Source: Oscillospiraceae bacterium (lineage in GTDB: Bacteria > Bacillota > Clostridia > Oscillospirales > Ruminococcaceae). From it: a stretch of DNA of 64,000 nt. The position numbers and the translations under genes are program-made. The stretch spans positions 2,542,001 to 2,606,000 of the forward strand of contig CP107210.1 in NCBI GenBank assembly GCA_025757985.1, in the 5' to 3' direction. Below, piece by piece: positions 32,776-42,175 of this stretch. The notes beneath the pieces are model-generated. The model saw nothing but the letters and a program-made list of their open reading frames with translations, had not been told where the DNA came from and made no database searches. How positions within the stretch are numbered: position 1 is the first letter of the stretch; each line of letters opens with the position of its first letter.

Positions 32776-32862
32776 GTAGGGGCCGGGCATGCCCGGCCCG
32801 CAGCCTTCCCGCAGACGACCGTCTGATTTTATGTTGAGGGCCGGACATGTCCGGCCCCTACG
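32776..32862. repeat. Family A pair
   Basis: Units at 32776-32801 (GGGCATGCCC core) and 32837-32862 (GGACATGTCC core) face inward around a 35-base linker. Confidence 0.7.
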
Positions 32863-32878
32863 GTGCGGCTTCTCTTTT

Positions 32879-33853
32879 TTACCCTCTCGTTCCCTCAATC
32901 TTGGAATCCGTGCTCCACCCCTGCAGATCGGTCGGGGTCAGGCTCTTCAGCCAGCCTTCGCGCTCGCTCTCCCACTGGTCCCAGGCGGCCTGACTGCGGA
33001 TGGCTGTGCCGCTCTCGAAGGCATCGTCCCACGGGTTGGCGGGGTCCGGGTCGGTGGGGTCCCAGCCGCGCTTCTCAGTGTCGGCGGGGTCGGTGTAGAT
33101 CGTGCCGGGCTTGCCCATCGGGCCGGGGTTCTCCTTGTCGTTGTAGATCACGACCGGCGTGCCCAGCGGGCAGTTGTCGTAGATCCACTTTACATCCACG
33201 ACCGCCAGCCGGATGCAGCCAAGGCTGGCAATCGTGCCCAGCTTGTTGAACTCGTCATACTCCACATCGTCCTTGTGCTGGCTGTAGTAGGGTACGCTGT
33301 GGAACAGGTAGCTGCTGTAGATGCGGGTCGCATACTGGCCGTAGCTCGGGCCCATCAGCAGCCGCCAGCTGTAGTCCACGGGGGTGGAAAAATAGCCGGT
33401 CGGGGTGTCCGCGCCGCCGCTGCAGACCATGGCCATAAAGGGTACGGCGTAGCGGCCGGTGGCGGCGTCCACGGTGTAGACGGTGACGGTCCCGCCCGCG
33501 TTGTTGACGGCCAGCAGGTAGGGGTACCCCTCCTTGGCGGTCAGGGTCATGCCGTAGGAGGCAAACTGCTTTTCCAGCGCAGACAGCACCTCCTCGGCGT
33601 TGTCGTCCCAGACGGCGGGGTCTTCGATCACCGGTGCGGTACGGGTCGCGTTGTCATGGGCGGTTGCCATGGCGGGCACCATGGTCGGCTCCGGCGTGGC
33701 GGTCGGGGCGGGGGCGGCGCTGCTCTCCGCCGTGGCGGTGGGCAGGGGGCTTTGCAGCGGGGTCTCGTCCTTGGGGGCGTTGGGCATCTGCACACAGGCA
33801 CACAGCAGGCTCAGGCAGAGCAGCAGCGGCAGGATACGGCGTAGGTTCGACAT
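32879..33853 (-). CDS. L,D-transpeptidase (YkuD) lipoprotein
   Basis: The 324-residue product has a lipoprotein signal (LPLLLCLSLLCACV) and a Pro/Thr/Ala-rich linker (about 25-70). The YkuD catalytic domain contains FHSVPYYSQ and ASLGCIRLAVVDVKWIYDN, with Cys as nucleophile; the usual SHGC has Leu for His. It would crosslink peptidoglycan 3-3 or anchor proteins outside the membrane. It lies 9 bp after the aminotransferase gene on the same strand, so the two share a transcript. The C-terminal 90 residues, rich in Asp and Trp, are not assigned. Confidence 0.85.
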   Translation of the reverse strand: MSNLRRILPLLLCLSLLCACVQMPNAPKDETPLQSPLPTATAESSAAPAPTATPEPTMVPAMATAHDNATRTAPVIEDPAVWDDNAEEVLSALEKQFASYGMTLTAKEGYPYLLAVNNAGGTVTVYTVDAATGRYAVPFMAMVCSGGADTPTGYFSTPVDYSWRLLMGPSYGQYATRIYSSYLFHSVPYYSQHKDDVEYDEFNKLGTIASLGCIRLAVVDVKWIYDNCPLGTPVVIYNDKENPGPMGKPGTIYTDPADTEKRGWDPTDPDPANPWDDAFESGTAIRSQAAWDQWESEREGWLKSLTPTDLQGWSTDSKIEGTRG

Positions 33854-33862
33854 AAAGGCTCC

Positions 33863-35062
33863 TTATTGCTTGGTGACGCCGTACTCCGCTGCCACAAACC
33901 GCTCCAGCGCAGCAAAGCTGCGGCGGACCTTTTCGGTCCCGATGCAGTAGGCCATGCGGAAGTAGCCCGGACAGCCGAAGCTGTCGCCGGGGACAAGCGC
34001 CAGATCGTATTTCTGCGCCTTGCGGCAGAACGCCTTGGCGTCCTCCTCAAGCGCTTTGGGGAAGATGTAGAAGGTGCCGTCCGGCTTGACAACGGTAAAG
34101 CCGAGCGCGCACAGCTCGTCATAGAGCAGGTTCATGTTCGTCTCATAGACAGACAGATCGCTCGTCACCGCAAGGCAGCGCTCCACCGCCATCTGGATCA
34201 GGGAGGACGGGCAGTTGTGGCCGGTCCCGCGGGAGATCTGCCCGCACATCGGCACGATAGAAGCGGCGTCCTCGCACCGGGGGTTGGCGGCCAGATAGCC
34301 GATGCGCTCACCCGGGACGCTCAGGCTCTTGGAGAAGGAATAGCAGGTGAGCGTGTCATCGTAGAATTTGGCAGGGTAGGGGATCGCGGTGCCGCCGAAC
34401 GCGATCTCGCGGTACGGCTCATCGGAGATCAGGAAGATGTGGTGGCCGAATCGGGCGGACGCCTCAACAAGGAAATCCGCAAGCTGCTGCAGCGTTTCGG
34501 CGCTGTAGGCGGTGCCGCTGGGGTTGTTGGGGCTGTTGATGAGGACGGCGGCGGTGTTCTCGTCCACCAGCGGCGCAAAGGCGGCAAAGTCGATCTGGAA
34601 ATCCGCGCAGCGGGGCGGTGTGACGCGCAGCGTCAGGCCCGCGCCCTCAACATAGGGCTTATATTCGGGGAAGAACGGCGCAAAGGTCACGATGTTCTGC
34701 CCGGGCACAGCCACGCAGCGCAGGGCATGGGCCAGCGCGCCGGCCGCACCGCTCGTCATAAAGATGTAGTCGGCGGTGTAGTCCATGCCGAAGCGTTGGT
34801 TCAGGCTCTCGGCCACGGCCTTGCGGGCGGAGGGCAGCGTCAGGGTCGGTGTGTAGCCGTGCAGCGTGACGGGGTCGGTGCTTTGCAGCAAATTCTCGCA
34901 CGCGGCGGTGAACTGCGGCGGGCAGGGCACCGAGGGATTGCCCAGCGAGTAGTCAAATACATTTTCGTAGCCGATCTGTGCGCCGCGCGCGGTGCTCCAC
35001 TCAGAAATCTGCCGAATGACAGACTTGGCACCCAGCATATCTTTATAGTGCTGTGCAATCAT
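33863..35062 (-). CDS. Class I/II PLP-dependent aminotransferase
   Basis: The 399-residue product is a fold I aminotransferase with TSGAAGALAHALRC, NSPNNPSGTAYS, ISDEPYREIAF and the PLP lysine motif CYSFSKSLSVPGERIGY. The C-terminal Arg site is in YFRMAYCIG. Aspartate aminotransferase and related amino acid specificities are possible. The ATG at 35062 is preceded by AAAGGAGC. It forms a short operon with the L,D-transpeptidase gene, and an amino acid role in cell-wall peptide supply is conceivable but unproven. Confidence 0.87.
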   Translation of the reverse strand: MIAQHYKDMLGAKSVIRQISEWSTARGAQIGYENVFDYSLGNPSVPCPPQFTAACENLLQSTDPVTLHGYTPTLTLPSARKAVAESLNQRFGMDYTADYIFMTSGAAGALAHALRCVAVPGQNIVTFAPFFPEYKPYVEGAGLTLRVTPPRCADFQIDFAAFAPLVDENTAAVLINSPNNPSGTAYSAETLQQLADFLVEASARFGHHIFLISDEPYREIAFGGTAIPYPAKFYDDTLTCYSFSKSLSVPGERIGYLAANPRCEDAASIVPMCGQISRGTGHNCPSSLIQMAVERCLAVTSDLSVYETNMNLLYDELCALGFTVVKPDGTFYIFPKALEEDAKAFCRKAQKYDLALVPGDSFGCPGYFRMAYCIGTEKVRRSFAALERFVAAEYGVTKQ

Positions 35063-35098
35063 AATAACAGCTCCTTTGCAAAATGTTTGTCGAGATGC

Positions 35099-35352
35099 GG
35101 GGAGGGGGAACGGCAGTCCCTACTGGGGACTTTTCCGCTGCCGCAAACAGCCACGGCGGCCAGAGGGCTGGCCGCCCTACCTATGCCCCGGGAAAGGCTG
35201 CTCCCCTGCGGGGCGTCGGGGACGCCGCCCCCTACATTTCCATTGCCGTAAACCTTCCGGCCACCCTGTAGGGGCCGGGCATGCCCGGCCCGCAACTTAC
35301 CGACAAATCCCTTTCACGGTCAATCCGTAGGGGAGGGATTCATCCCTCCCGG
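35099..35352. repeat. Family A cluster (4-5 units)
   Basis: Units at 35156-35177 (GGCGGCCAGAGGGCTGGCC), 35209-35236 (GGCGTCGGGGACGCC core), 35268-35294 (GGGCATGCCC core) and 35326-35352 (GGGATTCATCCC core). The 35063-35358 gap has no gene. Confidence 0.65.
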
Positions 35353-35358
35353 GTGCCC

Positions 35359-36015
35359 TCACTCCAAAATCACCTTTTCCAGTGCGGCGGCGTCCTCGGC
35401 AAGGTATTCGGCCCCGGCGGCGGTCAGCTCCTCCCGGGTGCGGAAGCCCCACAGCACGCCGCAGCAGGGCAGGCCGGCGTTGTGCGCGGTGTCGGCATCG
35501 ACATTGCTGTCGCCGACATACAGTACGCTGCCGTCCGGCGTTACGCCAAGGCTTGCCATCAGCGCGCGGGTGCCCTCGGGTGCGGGCTTGGTCGGTACAT
35601 CGGGCAATGCGCCGCGCACGATCTCAAACAGGTCGGCGTCAAAGTAGCGGGCCACCACGGCGCGGGCAAACTCGTCCGCCTTGTTGGAAAATACCGCCAT
35701 CTTCACCCCGGCGGCTTTCAGGCGCGCCAGCAGCTCCGGTATGCCGGGGTAGGGCGCTGTCTTGTCGTGCATGTGCACGCCGTATACTTGGTCAAACTCG
35801 GCCAGTGTGGCGGCCAGCTGCGCGGGGCTGCGGCAGTCCGCAGGGCTGAAACGCTCCACCAGCTTGGGGATGCCGTTGCCCACAAAATAGCGGTACTGCG
35901 CAGTATCGTGCTGGGGCCAGCCGTGGGCGGCGCAGACGCGGTTGGCGGAGTCCGCCAGATCGTCGATCGTGTTCAACAGGGTTCCGTCAAGATCAAACAG
36001 TACGGTTTTATACAT
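35359..36015 (-). CDS. gph: HAD-superfamily phosphatase, phosphoglycolate phosphatase-like
   Basis: The 218-residue product has the HAD motifs in order: FDLDGTLLNTIDD (nucleophile Asp), VFSNKADEF, the Lys in PTKPAPEGT, and VGDSNVDADTAHNAG. A helical cap lies between motifs I and II, as in Gph/PgmB-type enzymes. Phosphoglycolate or another small sugar phosphate is the likely substrate. It is a single gene divergent from uppP; the region between them (36016-36186) must hold both promoters. Confidence 0.78.
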   Translation of the reverse strand: MYKTVLFDLDGTLLNTIDDLADSANRVCAAHGWPQHDTAQYRYFVGNGIPKLVERFSPADCRSPAQLAATLAEFDQVYGVHMHDKTAPYPGIPELLARLKAAGVKMAVFSNKADEFARAVVARYFDADLFEIVRGALPDVPTKPAPEGTRALMASLGVTPDGSVLYVGDSNVDADTAHNAGLPCCGVLWGFRTREELTAAGAEYLAEDAAALEKVILE

Positions 36016-36186
36016 TCCTCAAAACCTCTTTGCACAAGAAATCACTCTTATTATAGTGTCATTTGACGAAAACGGCAAGACGCCCGCGCCGTTTACCGTG
36101 AAAAAAATGTAAATTCTTAAAAAACTGTTCCTATTTTGCCGAAATATGGTATGATATAAGGTAGCATTGCAAGGAGGGTTTGTTGA

Positions 36187-37047
36187 ATGGAATTGTTTTT
36201 TGATATGCTGCGCTCGATCGTCTACGGCGTGATCGAGGGCATTACCGAATGGCTGCCCATCTCCAGCACCGGCCACATGATTCTGGCCGAGCAGGTGCTG
36301 AAATTCAGCCTGAGCGCCGAGTTTATGGAGATGTTCCGCGTTGTCATCCAGCTGGGTGCGATCCTCGCGGTCGTGGTGCTTTACTTCAAAAAGCTGTGGC
36401 CCTTCTGCGGCGATAACGGCCGCGACTCCGGTCTGGCCAAGCACATCCGCTGGCCGGTCATGCGGCTGTGGGGCAAGATCATCGTGGCCTGTCTGCCCGC
36501 CGCCGTGCTGGGCCTGCTGCTGGATGACTGGATGGACGCACACCTCTACAACAGCGTGGTCGTTGCGATCATGCTGATCGTCTACGGCATTGCGTTCATC
36601 CTGATCGAGCGCCGCCCCCGCGTGCCCACCACCACCAAGCTGAGCCGCATTACCTACAAGCAGGCAATCATTGTGGGCGCATGGCAGGTGCTGGCGCTGA
36701 TCCCCGGCACCTCCCGCAGCGGCGCGACCATCATCGGCGGCCTGCTCTGCGGCATGAGCCGCGCCTGCGCGTCCCAGTTCACCTTCTTTTTGGCCATCCC
36801 GGTCATGGCGGGTGCCTCCGGCCTCAAGCTGGTCAAGTTCCTTGCCAAGGGCGGCGTCTTTACGCTCGGTGAGGTCGGCACGCTGCTGGTGGGCTGCATT
36901 GTGGCGTTTGTCGTCTCGATCCTTGCGATCCGCTTCCTGATGGATTATGTCAAAAAGCACACCTTCACGGTGTTCGGCTGGTACCGCATCGCGCTCGGCA
37001 TCCTTGTGCTGGGCATCTGGGCGCTGCAGAGCTTCGTGCTGGCGTAA
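36187..37047 (+). CDS. uppP: Undecaprenyl-diphosphatase (bacitracin resistance type)
   Basis: The 286-residue membrane protein has eight or so hydrophobic segments. Its two UppP signatures are EGITEWLPISSTGHMIL (near residue 19) and IPGTSRSGATIIGG (near residue 174), carrying the catalytic Glu, His and Arg. It recycles undecaprenyl pyrophosphate to the monophosphate for cell-wall and surface polymer synthesis. AAGGAGGG lies upstream of the ATG. It ends at a strong terminator. High bacitracin tolerance is a known effect of this family. Confidence 0.95.
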   Translation: MELFFDMLRSIVYGVIEGITEWLPISSTGHMILAEQVLKFSLSAEFMEMFRVVIQLGAILAVVVLYFKKLWPFCGDNGRDSGLAKHIRWPVMRLWGKIIVACLPAAVLGLLLDDWMDAHLYNSVVVAIMLIVYGIAFILIERRPRVPTTTKLSRITYKQAIIVGAWQVLALIPGTSRSGATIIGGLLCGMSRACASQFTFFLAIPVMAGASGLKLVKFLAKGGVFTLGEVGTLLVGCIVAFVVSILAIRFLMDYVKKHTFTVFGWYRIALGILVLGIWALQSFVLA

Positions 37048-37058
37048 AATACACAATA

Positions 37059-37102
37059 GAAAATCCGCTGCTTCCCCATGCCGGGGGAGCAGCGGATTTT
37101 TT
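37059..37102 (+). terminator. uppP terminator
   Basis: AAAATCCGCTGCT pairs with AGCAGCGGATTTT around a smaller inner stem and is followed by TTG. Confidence 0.85.
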
Positions 37103-37117
37103 GTGGCGGTTGCGCGG

Positions 37118-37202
37118 TAGGGGCCGGGCATGCCCGGCCCGCGGCTTTCCCGCAGGCGCGATTTTACCTTTCTGTTGCGGGCCGGACATGTCCGGCCCCT
37201 AC
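37118..37202. repeat. Family A pair
   Basis: Units at 37118-37143 (GGGCATGCCC core) and 37177-37202 (GGACATGTCC core), facing inward; both cores match the pair at 32776-32862. Confidence 0.7.
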
Positions 37203-37206
37203 AACT

Positions 37207-38658
37207 CTATGGATTTTTCGGGAAGGTCACCCGTATGGTCGTCCCGGTGCCGACCTGACTCTGCAGGTCGATGCGCGCATCGTGCAAAAGGGCAATGTGC
37301 TTGACGATCGCAAGGCCCAGACCGGTGCCGCCGGTTGCCTTGGAGCGGCTCTTGTCCACGCGGTAGAACCGCTCAAACACGCGGGTCTGGCTGTCCTGCG
37401 GGATGCCGATGCCGTTATCCTCGACCTCAAAGTAGGGGCAACCGTCGCTGCCCACGCCGCAGCGCAGCTCTACATGGCCGCCCGGGCGGTTGTAGCGTAT
37501 GGCGTTGTCGCACAGGTTCTGGGTCAGCTCGCTCAGCTGGTCGCGGCTGCCCTGCACCGTGGCGGGCCGGGCGTCATACTGCAGCGTCACATAGGCGCGG
37601 CGGGCGTTGACCGTCATGTTCTGGGCGGTCTCCTTGACCAGCGCGGCCAGATCCACCGGCACAGCCTCGGCCGCTGCCTCGCGGGTGCGGCTGGCCTGAT
37701 TGCTGTCCAGCTCGCTCAGCTGCAGAATGTCGCTGACAAGCGCGATCATCCGCTGCGCCTCCTTGTGGATGCGGGCGGCAAAAGTCGGGATGTCCTCGGC
37801 TTTGGCCATGCCGGTCTCGATCAGCTCCGCATAGCCGGAGATGCTCGTCAGCGGGGTTTTCAGCTCGTGGCTGACATTGGCGGTGAACTCACGGCGCATC
37901 GTTTCGTTGTCCTCGCGCAGCTTGCGGTCGGTCTGGATCGTCCGCGCCAGCGGGATCAATTCTTCATACGGCACATCGGCCTCGATCGTGTCGAGATGCT
38001 CGGCCAGATGGTTGATGGGCTGCACCATGCGGCGGGTCAGCCACCAGCTGAACAGCGTGGCCGCCAGCAGGATCAGCACGACCGCCGCGGAAAGCAGCGG
38101 CAGCGTGTCGGCGCTCAGGCCCCAGATGTTCGCAATGTCCTCGCCCACGCGCAGCACCTGCGTCCCGTCCGGTGTGTCGATGCGCAGCGCGTAGTAGTGG
38201 GTCTCGGTCTGCATCGTCTCGCTTTCGCGGGTCACGCTGGCGCTGCCCTTCTCCATCGCCTGCCGGAACTCCGGCCGGTCGGCGTGGTTGGGCAGGCTGG
38301 AGTCCATGACGGCACAGAGCGTATGGGTGCCATCGTAGACAAGCGCCGAGGCTTTGCTGTCAAAAAGCACGGTGCCGTCTGCATCAATCAGCGTAAAGCG
38401 CAGGGTGCGGGCGCTCTCCTCCGGCAGCATGGTCACAAAGGACGCGGCATCGTGGGTGCCCTGCGCCTTGTAGGCGGCGGCGTATCCGTCGCAGATCTGG
38501 GCAAGGTAGCTGTCCACCCGCTCCACATAGCTGCGCTGGAACAGCACCGTGGCGGCGGCCAGCATCGCCAGCACGCAGAGCACGCCGGTCAGGATCAGGC
38601 CGCGGCGGTAGCGGCGGGTCATGCTCAACGGCTGCTTTTGGGTGTTTTCGTCAGTCAT
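37207..38658 (-). CDS. phoR: Sensor histidine kinase, PhoR-like
   Basis: The 483-residue product has two transmembrane helices (about 19-40 and 173-195) flanking an extracytoplasmic sensor, a HAMP-like linker, then the kinase core: NVSHELKTPLTSISGY with the phospho-His, the N box LTQNLCDNAIRYN, DNGIGIPQD and GTGLGLAIVKH. It should phosphorylate the adjacent response regulator. The start at 38658 is used because it overlaps the regulator stop by 8 bases. Position next to Na/Pi symport and pst genes, with Pho boxes there, supports a phosphate role. Confidence 0.85.
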   Translation of the reverse strand: MTDENTQKQPLSMTRRYRRGLILTGVLCVLAMLAAATVLFQRSYVERVDSYLAQICDGYAAAYKAQGTHDAASFVTMLPEESARTLRFTLIDADGTVLFDSKASALVYDGTHTLCAVMDSSLPNHADRPEFRQAMEKGSASVTRESETMQTETHYYALRIDTPDGTQVLRVGEDIANIWGLSADTLPLLSAAVVLILLAATLFSWWLTRRMVQPINHLAEHLDTIEADVPYEELIPLARTIQTDRKLREDNETMRREFTANVSHELKTPLTSISGYAELIETGMAKAEDIPTFAARIHKEAQRMIALVSDILQLSELDSNQASRTREAAAEAVPVDLAALVKETAQNMTVNARRAYVTLQYDARPATVQGSRDQLSELTQNLCDNAIRYNRPGGHVELRCGVGSDGCPYFEVEDNGIGIPQDSQTRVFERFYRVDKSRSKATGGTGLGLAIVKHIALLHDARIDLQSQVGTGTTIRVTFPKNP

Positions 38659-39343
38659 CGCTGCCCTCCGTGCTGAGCTTGTAGCCCACCTTGCGCACGG
38701 TGCGGATGGCCTCACCCGCTGCGCCCAGCTTCTGGCGCAGGGTGCGCACATGCATGTCAATCGTGCGGGACTCCAGCAGATCATCGGTGTCCCAGACATC
38801 CTTCATGATCCGCTCGCGGGCCAGTACCTCCTCGGGATGCTCCAAAAACAGATGCAGCAGCGAGTATTCCTTGTAAGTCAGCTCAACGGGTGTGCCGCCC
38901 ACACGGACCGTGCGGGCCACATCGTCCAGCACGATCTCACCGAAATGCAGGGTGGATGCAGCCGGCGCGGGGGCGGCAACCGCCGCGCGGCGCAGCACGG
39001 CTCGCACGCGGGAGATAAACTCCATGATGCCGAACGGCTTGCAGAGGTAGTCGTCCGCGCCGTGGTCGAGCCCCTTGACGACATCAATTTCGCTGGTCTT
39101 GGCCGTGACCATAATGACCGGCAGGTGTGCGCAGGCGGGGTCGGCGCGCAGCTTGTTCAGGATCTGGTAGCCGTCCTCATCGGGCAGCATCACATCCAGA
39201 ATAACCAGCTCGGGCCGGGCCTCGCGCACGGCAGCCCAGAAGCTGGCGGCGTCCTCGCAGCCGCGGGCGTCATAGCCGTTGGACTGCAGCGCGTATTGCT
39301 CCAGCTCACGGATGCTGGAATCGTCCTCGACGATGTAGATCAT
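38651..39343 (-). CDS. phoB: Response regulator, PhoB/PhoP-like
   Basis: The 230-residue product is an OmpR-family regulator. The receiver domain shows VEDDSSIREL, LDVMLPDEDGYQ with the phospho-Asp, and MVTAKTSE. The winged-helix domain shows VELTYKEYSLLHLFLEHP and SRTIDMHVRTLRQKLG. AAGGGG precedes the ATG. It is the first gene of the two-component operon and should bind the direct-repeat Pho boxes found at 41564-41592 and near 41991-42059. Its own promoter lies in a repeat-rich gap. Confidence 0.87.
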   Translation of the reverse strand: MIYIVEDDSSIRELEQYALQSNGYDARGCEDAASFWAAVREARPELVILDVMLPDEDGYQILNKLRADPACAHLPVIMVTAKTSEIDVVKGLDHGADDYLCKPFGIMEFISRVRAVLRRAAVAAPAPAASTLHFGEIVLDDVARTVRVGGTPVELTYKEYSLLHLFLEHPEEVLARERIMKDVWDTDDLLESRTIDMHVRTLRQKLGAAGEAIRTVRKVGYKLSTEGSDD

Positions 39344-39367
39344 AGTAAATACCCCTTACTATAAACA

Positions 39368-39674
39368 TAGGGGCCGGGCATGCCCGGCCCGCGGCTTTGC
39401 GTGGCCGTCCGATAACGGGCGGCTGCTTTTCTGTTGCGGGCGGGGCATGCCCCGCCCCTACAAAAAGGCTTCCCCCTCGGGGCTGCGCCCGCAGGCGCGT
39501 GTCGGAGCGCAACCGCCGCAGGCGGCTCTTAGCGCGGAGACTGAAGCTGTCCGCGAAGCGGACTGATGAGGGGCGGGGTTCCCAATACAGCCCGGTAACG
39601 GGATGGCGGGGCAAGGCTGCCCCTCATCCGGCCTCGGTCGGAGCCTCGGCCACCTTCCCCCATAGGGGAAGGCA
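39368..39674. repeat. Family A pair and a family B element with nested cassette
   Basis: Family A units at 39368-39393 and 39438-39461 (GGGCATGCCC and GGGGCATGCCCC cores). Family B at 39466-39674 has variable stem GTCCGC-GAA-GCGGAC and the nested cassette GGGCTGCGCCCGCAGG to CTCTTAGCGCGG. These fill the 39344-39682 gap. Confidence 0.7.
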
Positions 39675-39682
39675 CGTAATTT

Positions 39683-41476
39683 TTAGTTTTCGGCCGGATT
39701 TTCAGCAGGCTCGGAATATGCCTCCGGCGGGAAGGTGTAGCGGCCGCGGTATTTCTCGTACCGGCGCTCAAATTTGACATCATCACCGTGCTTGACGGTG
39801 TTGAGGTATTCGTGGGTGTCAAACTTATCGGCGGCGACCTCGATCATCGCAACGGCAATGTTCGAGCAGTGGTCGGCGATGCGCTCATAGTTGGTCAGCA
39901 GATCGTCCAGCACAAAGCCGTACTCAATCGTGCAGGCACCGGCCTGCAGGCGGGCGATATGGCGGCTCTTGACCTCGCGCACAAGACCGTCCACGACCTG
40001 CTCCAGCGGCTCGATCTTTTTGGCGGCGTAGGTGTCGCCCTTCTGGAAGGCATCGACCGTGCGGTTCACGATGTCCTGCACGGCGGCCTCGAGCACGCTC
40101 AGGTCGCCAAGGGCCTCGTCACTGAATTTGATCGACTTGTCGCGGATCTCCTCGGCCGTCTTGATCAGGTTGACGGCATGGTCGGAGACGCGCTCAAAGT
40201 CGCCGATCGTGTGCAGCAGCGTGTTGACGGTGCGGTTGTCGTCCACCGAGAGATGCTTGGCGCTCAGCTTGACAAGGTAGGTGCCCAGCACGTCCTCATA
40301 ATGGTCAACGGCGTCCTCTTTGCGCAGGACTTCATCCGCAATGGCATCGTTCCAGACGCGGGTGGTGGACATGGCCTGCAAAAGCGCGGTGCGGCAGATT
40401 TCCGCCATATCGCTGCCGGTCAGCATGGCGCGGCCAACGGCCACGGACGGGGTGGTGAGCAGACGGTCGTCCAGCAGGGTGTTCTCCTGCTTTTGGTCGG
40501 CGGGGGAATCGGGCACGGTCAGGATGGCAAGCTTCTCCAGCACACGGTTGAACGGCAGCAGGATCGCGGTCGTCACGACATTAAAGACCGTGTGGACGAT
40601 GGCAATGCCGAAGGTGTTGGCCGTGTCGGCAAAGAAGCTGAACCCGATCAGCGCGTTCAGGCCGTAGAACCCGCACAGGAAGATGATGGTGCCGATCAGG
40701 TTGAAATACAGATGGACAAAGGCGGTGCGCTTGGCGTTCTTGTTGGCACCGGCGGAGGAGATCAGCGCCGTGACGGTGGTGCCGATGTTCTGGCCCATGA
40801 TGATGGGCACGGCAGCGGAGTAGGTGACCGCGCCGGTGCTGGTCAGGGCCTGCAGGATACCGACCGATGCGGACGAGGACTGCAAAACAGCCGTCAGCAC
40901 CGCGCCCGCGATAACGCCGAGGATGGGATTTTTGAAGCTGAGGAACAGATCCATGAACCACGGCTCATCGGCCAGCGGGGACATGGCATGGGACATCGTG
41001 TTCATGCCGGCCATCAAAATGGCGAAGCCCAGCATAATTTTACCGACGCCGCGCTTGCGGTCCTTGCCGATCATATACATCCAGATGCCGATAAAGCCGA
41101 GGATTGGGCTCCAGGCATTGGGGTTCATCATCTGGGTGATGAAGCTGTCACCCTCGAGGCCGGACAGCGACAGCAGCCAGCCGGTGACGGTGGTGCCGAC
41201 ATTCGCGCCCATAATGACGCTGATGGCCTGATGCAGCTCCATCAGACCCGAGTTGACGAAGCCGACCGCCATAACGGTGGTGGCACCGCTGGACTGAATG
41301 ACGGCGGTGACGGCCATGCCGAGCAGCAGGCCGCGGATGGGGCTGCTGGTCATGGTGGACAGAATGCCCTGCAGCTTACTGCCGGCTGTCTGCTCCAGCG
41401 CTTTACCCATCAGGTCCATGCCATACAGGAACATGGCAATGCCGCCCATCAGGGTGAACACATTAAATATGGTCAT
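39683..41476 (-). CDS. nptA: Na+/phosphate cotransporter with PhoU-like tail
   Basis: The 597-residue product has two Na/Pi-cotransporter repeats, each with the QSSGATTVMAV or QSSSASVGIL signature (residues about 60 and 200), and roughly eight membrane helices to about residue 330. The C-terminal 230 residues form a PhoU-like helical domain, with DFERVSDHAVNL and NYERIADHCSNIAVAM. It imports phosphate with Na+, and the PhoU part probably reports or limits uptake. It is preceded by a strong candidate Pho box, which fits control by the PhoR/PhoB pair just downstream. Confidence 0.9.
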   Translation of the reverse strand: MTIFNVFTLMGGIAMFLYGMDLMGKALEQTAGSKLQGILSTMTSSPIRGLLLGMAVTAVIQSSGATTVMAVGFVNSGLMELHQAISVIMGANVGTTVTGWLLSLSGLEGDSFITQMMNPNAWSPILGFIGIWMYMIGKDRKRGVGKIMLGFAILMAGMNTMSHAMSPLADEPWFMDLFLSFKNPILGVIAGAVLTAVLQSSSASVGILQALTSTGAVTYSAAVPIIMGQNIGTTVTALISSAGANKNAKRTAFVHLYFNLIGTIIFLCGFYGLNALIGFSFFADTANTFGIAIVHTVFNVVTTAILLPFNRVLEKLAILTVPDSPADQKQENTLLDDRLLTTPSVAVGRAMLTGSDMAEICRTALLQAMSTTRVWNDAIADEVLRKEDAVDHYEDVLGTYLVKLSAKHLSVDDNRTVNTLLHTIGDFERVSDHAVNLIKTAEEIRDKSIKFSDEALGDLSVLEAAVQDIVNRTVDAFQKGDTYAAKKIEPLEQVVDGLVREVKSRHIARLQAGACTIEYGFVLDDLLTNYERIADHCSNIAVAMIEVAADKFDTHEYLNTVKHGDDVKFERRYEKYRGRYTFPPEAYSEPAENPAEN

Positions 41477-41525
41477 CCGGTGTTACACATCCATTCTCTG
41501 TTTTGTTTTCACTATACCGCTTTCT

Positions 41526-41592
41526 ATTATAATGTATGCGCACAAAGCACACCACCACGGCAAAGTAAATGTTATGTAAAATTTGTGTAAAG
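41526..41592 (-). promoter_or_regulatory. nptA promoter with three-part Pho box
   Basis: On the minus strand CTTTACA, TTTTACA and ATTTACT recur every 11 bases (41592 down to 41564), as PhoB/PhoP boxes do. TATAAT follows at 41531-41526, about 50 bases before the nptA start. Confidence 0.7.
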
Positions 41593-41642
41593 CCGCAGGA
41601 GAGAGGCAAGTGTGCACCGGGATTTTTTTGTTCGCCGCAGTT

Positions 41643-41932
41643 GTAGGGGCCGGGCATGCCCGGCCCGCAACCTTGCGTCAGCTTCCGGTTTCGCTTTGTG
41701 CCCCCTTGTATGTTACATCGTAGGGAGGGGTCTTGACCCCTCCGCTACCTACCGCCAAATCCCTTTCACGGTCAATCCGTAGGGGAGGGATTCATCCCTC
41801 CCGGGCACCTTCCCGCCGCCGTAAACGGCCACGGCGGCCAGAGGGCTGGCCGCCCTACAACCCCACTTAAAATCCGTGCGCAGGGGAAAATCCTGCCCCC
41901 ACTGCGGGGCGTCGGGGACGCCGCCCCCTACA
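41643..41932. repeat. Family A cluster (5 units)
   Basis: Units at 41643-41668, 41720-41743, 41779-41803, 41833-41858 and 41906-41932; cores GGGCATGCCC, GGGTCTTGACCC, GGGATTCATCCC, GGCCAGAGGGCTGGCC and GGCGTCGGGGACGCC. They occupy the middle of the 41477-42175 gap between nptA and pstS. Confidence 0.7.
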
Positions 41933-41990
41933 ATCCTTGCCGCAAACCCGCCGCCGTATCCCATCCCGCACCCCCGCTGTTTTGCATATT

Positions 41991-42097
41991 CTTTACAAAC
42001 TTTACCGTTCTCACACAAAACCGGGTACATCTTTGCAAAAGCTTTACCGCGATTGTACCGCACCATGGTCGATACCTGCACGGAAATGCGGTACAAT
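41991..42097 (+). promoter_or_regulatory. pstS promoter region with Pho-box repeats
   Basis: CTTTGCA (42031), CTTTACC (42042) and TTGTACC (42053) recur every 11 bases; CTTTACA and CTTTACC also lie at 41991 and 42000. A perfect 11-bp inverted repeat, ATTGTACCGCA (42052-42062) and TGCGGTACAAT (42087-42097), ends in TACAAT, the likely -10. Confidence 0.6.
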
Positions 42098-42175
42098 GGC
42101 CTTGCTTCCGGTGAAGCACTGCGAAATACACAAACTATACCACATAAATTTGGTGAAAAGGGAGAGTACACACAC

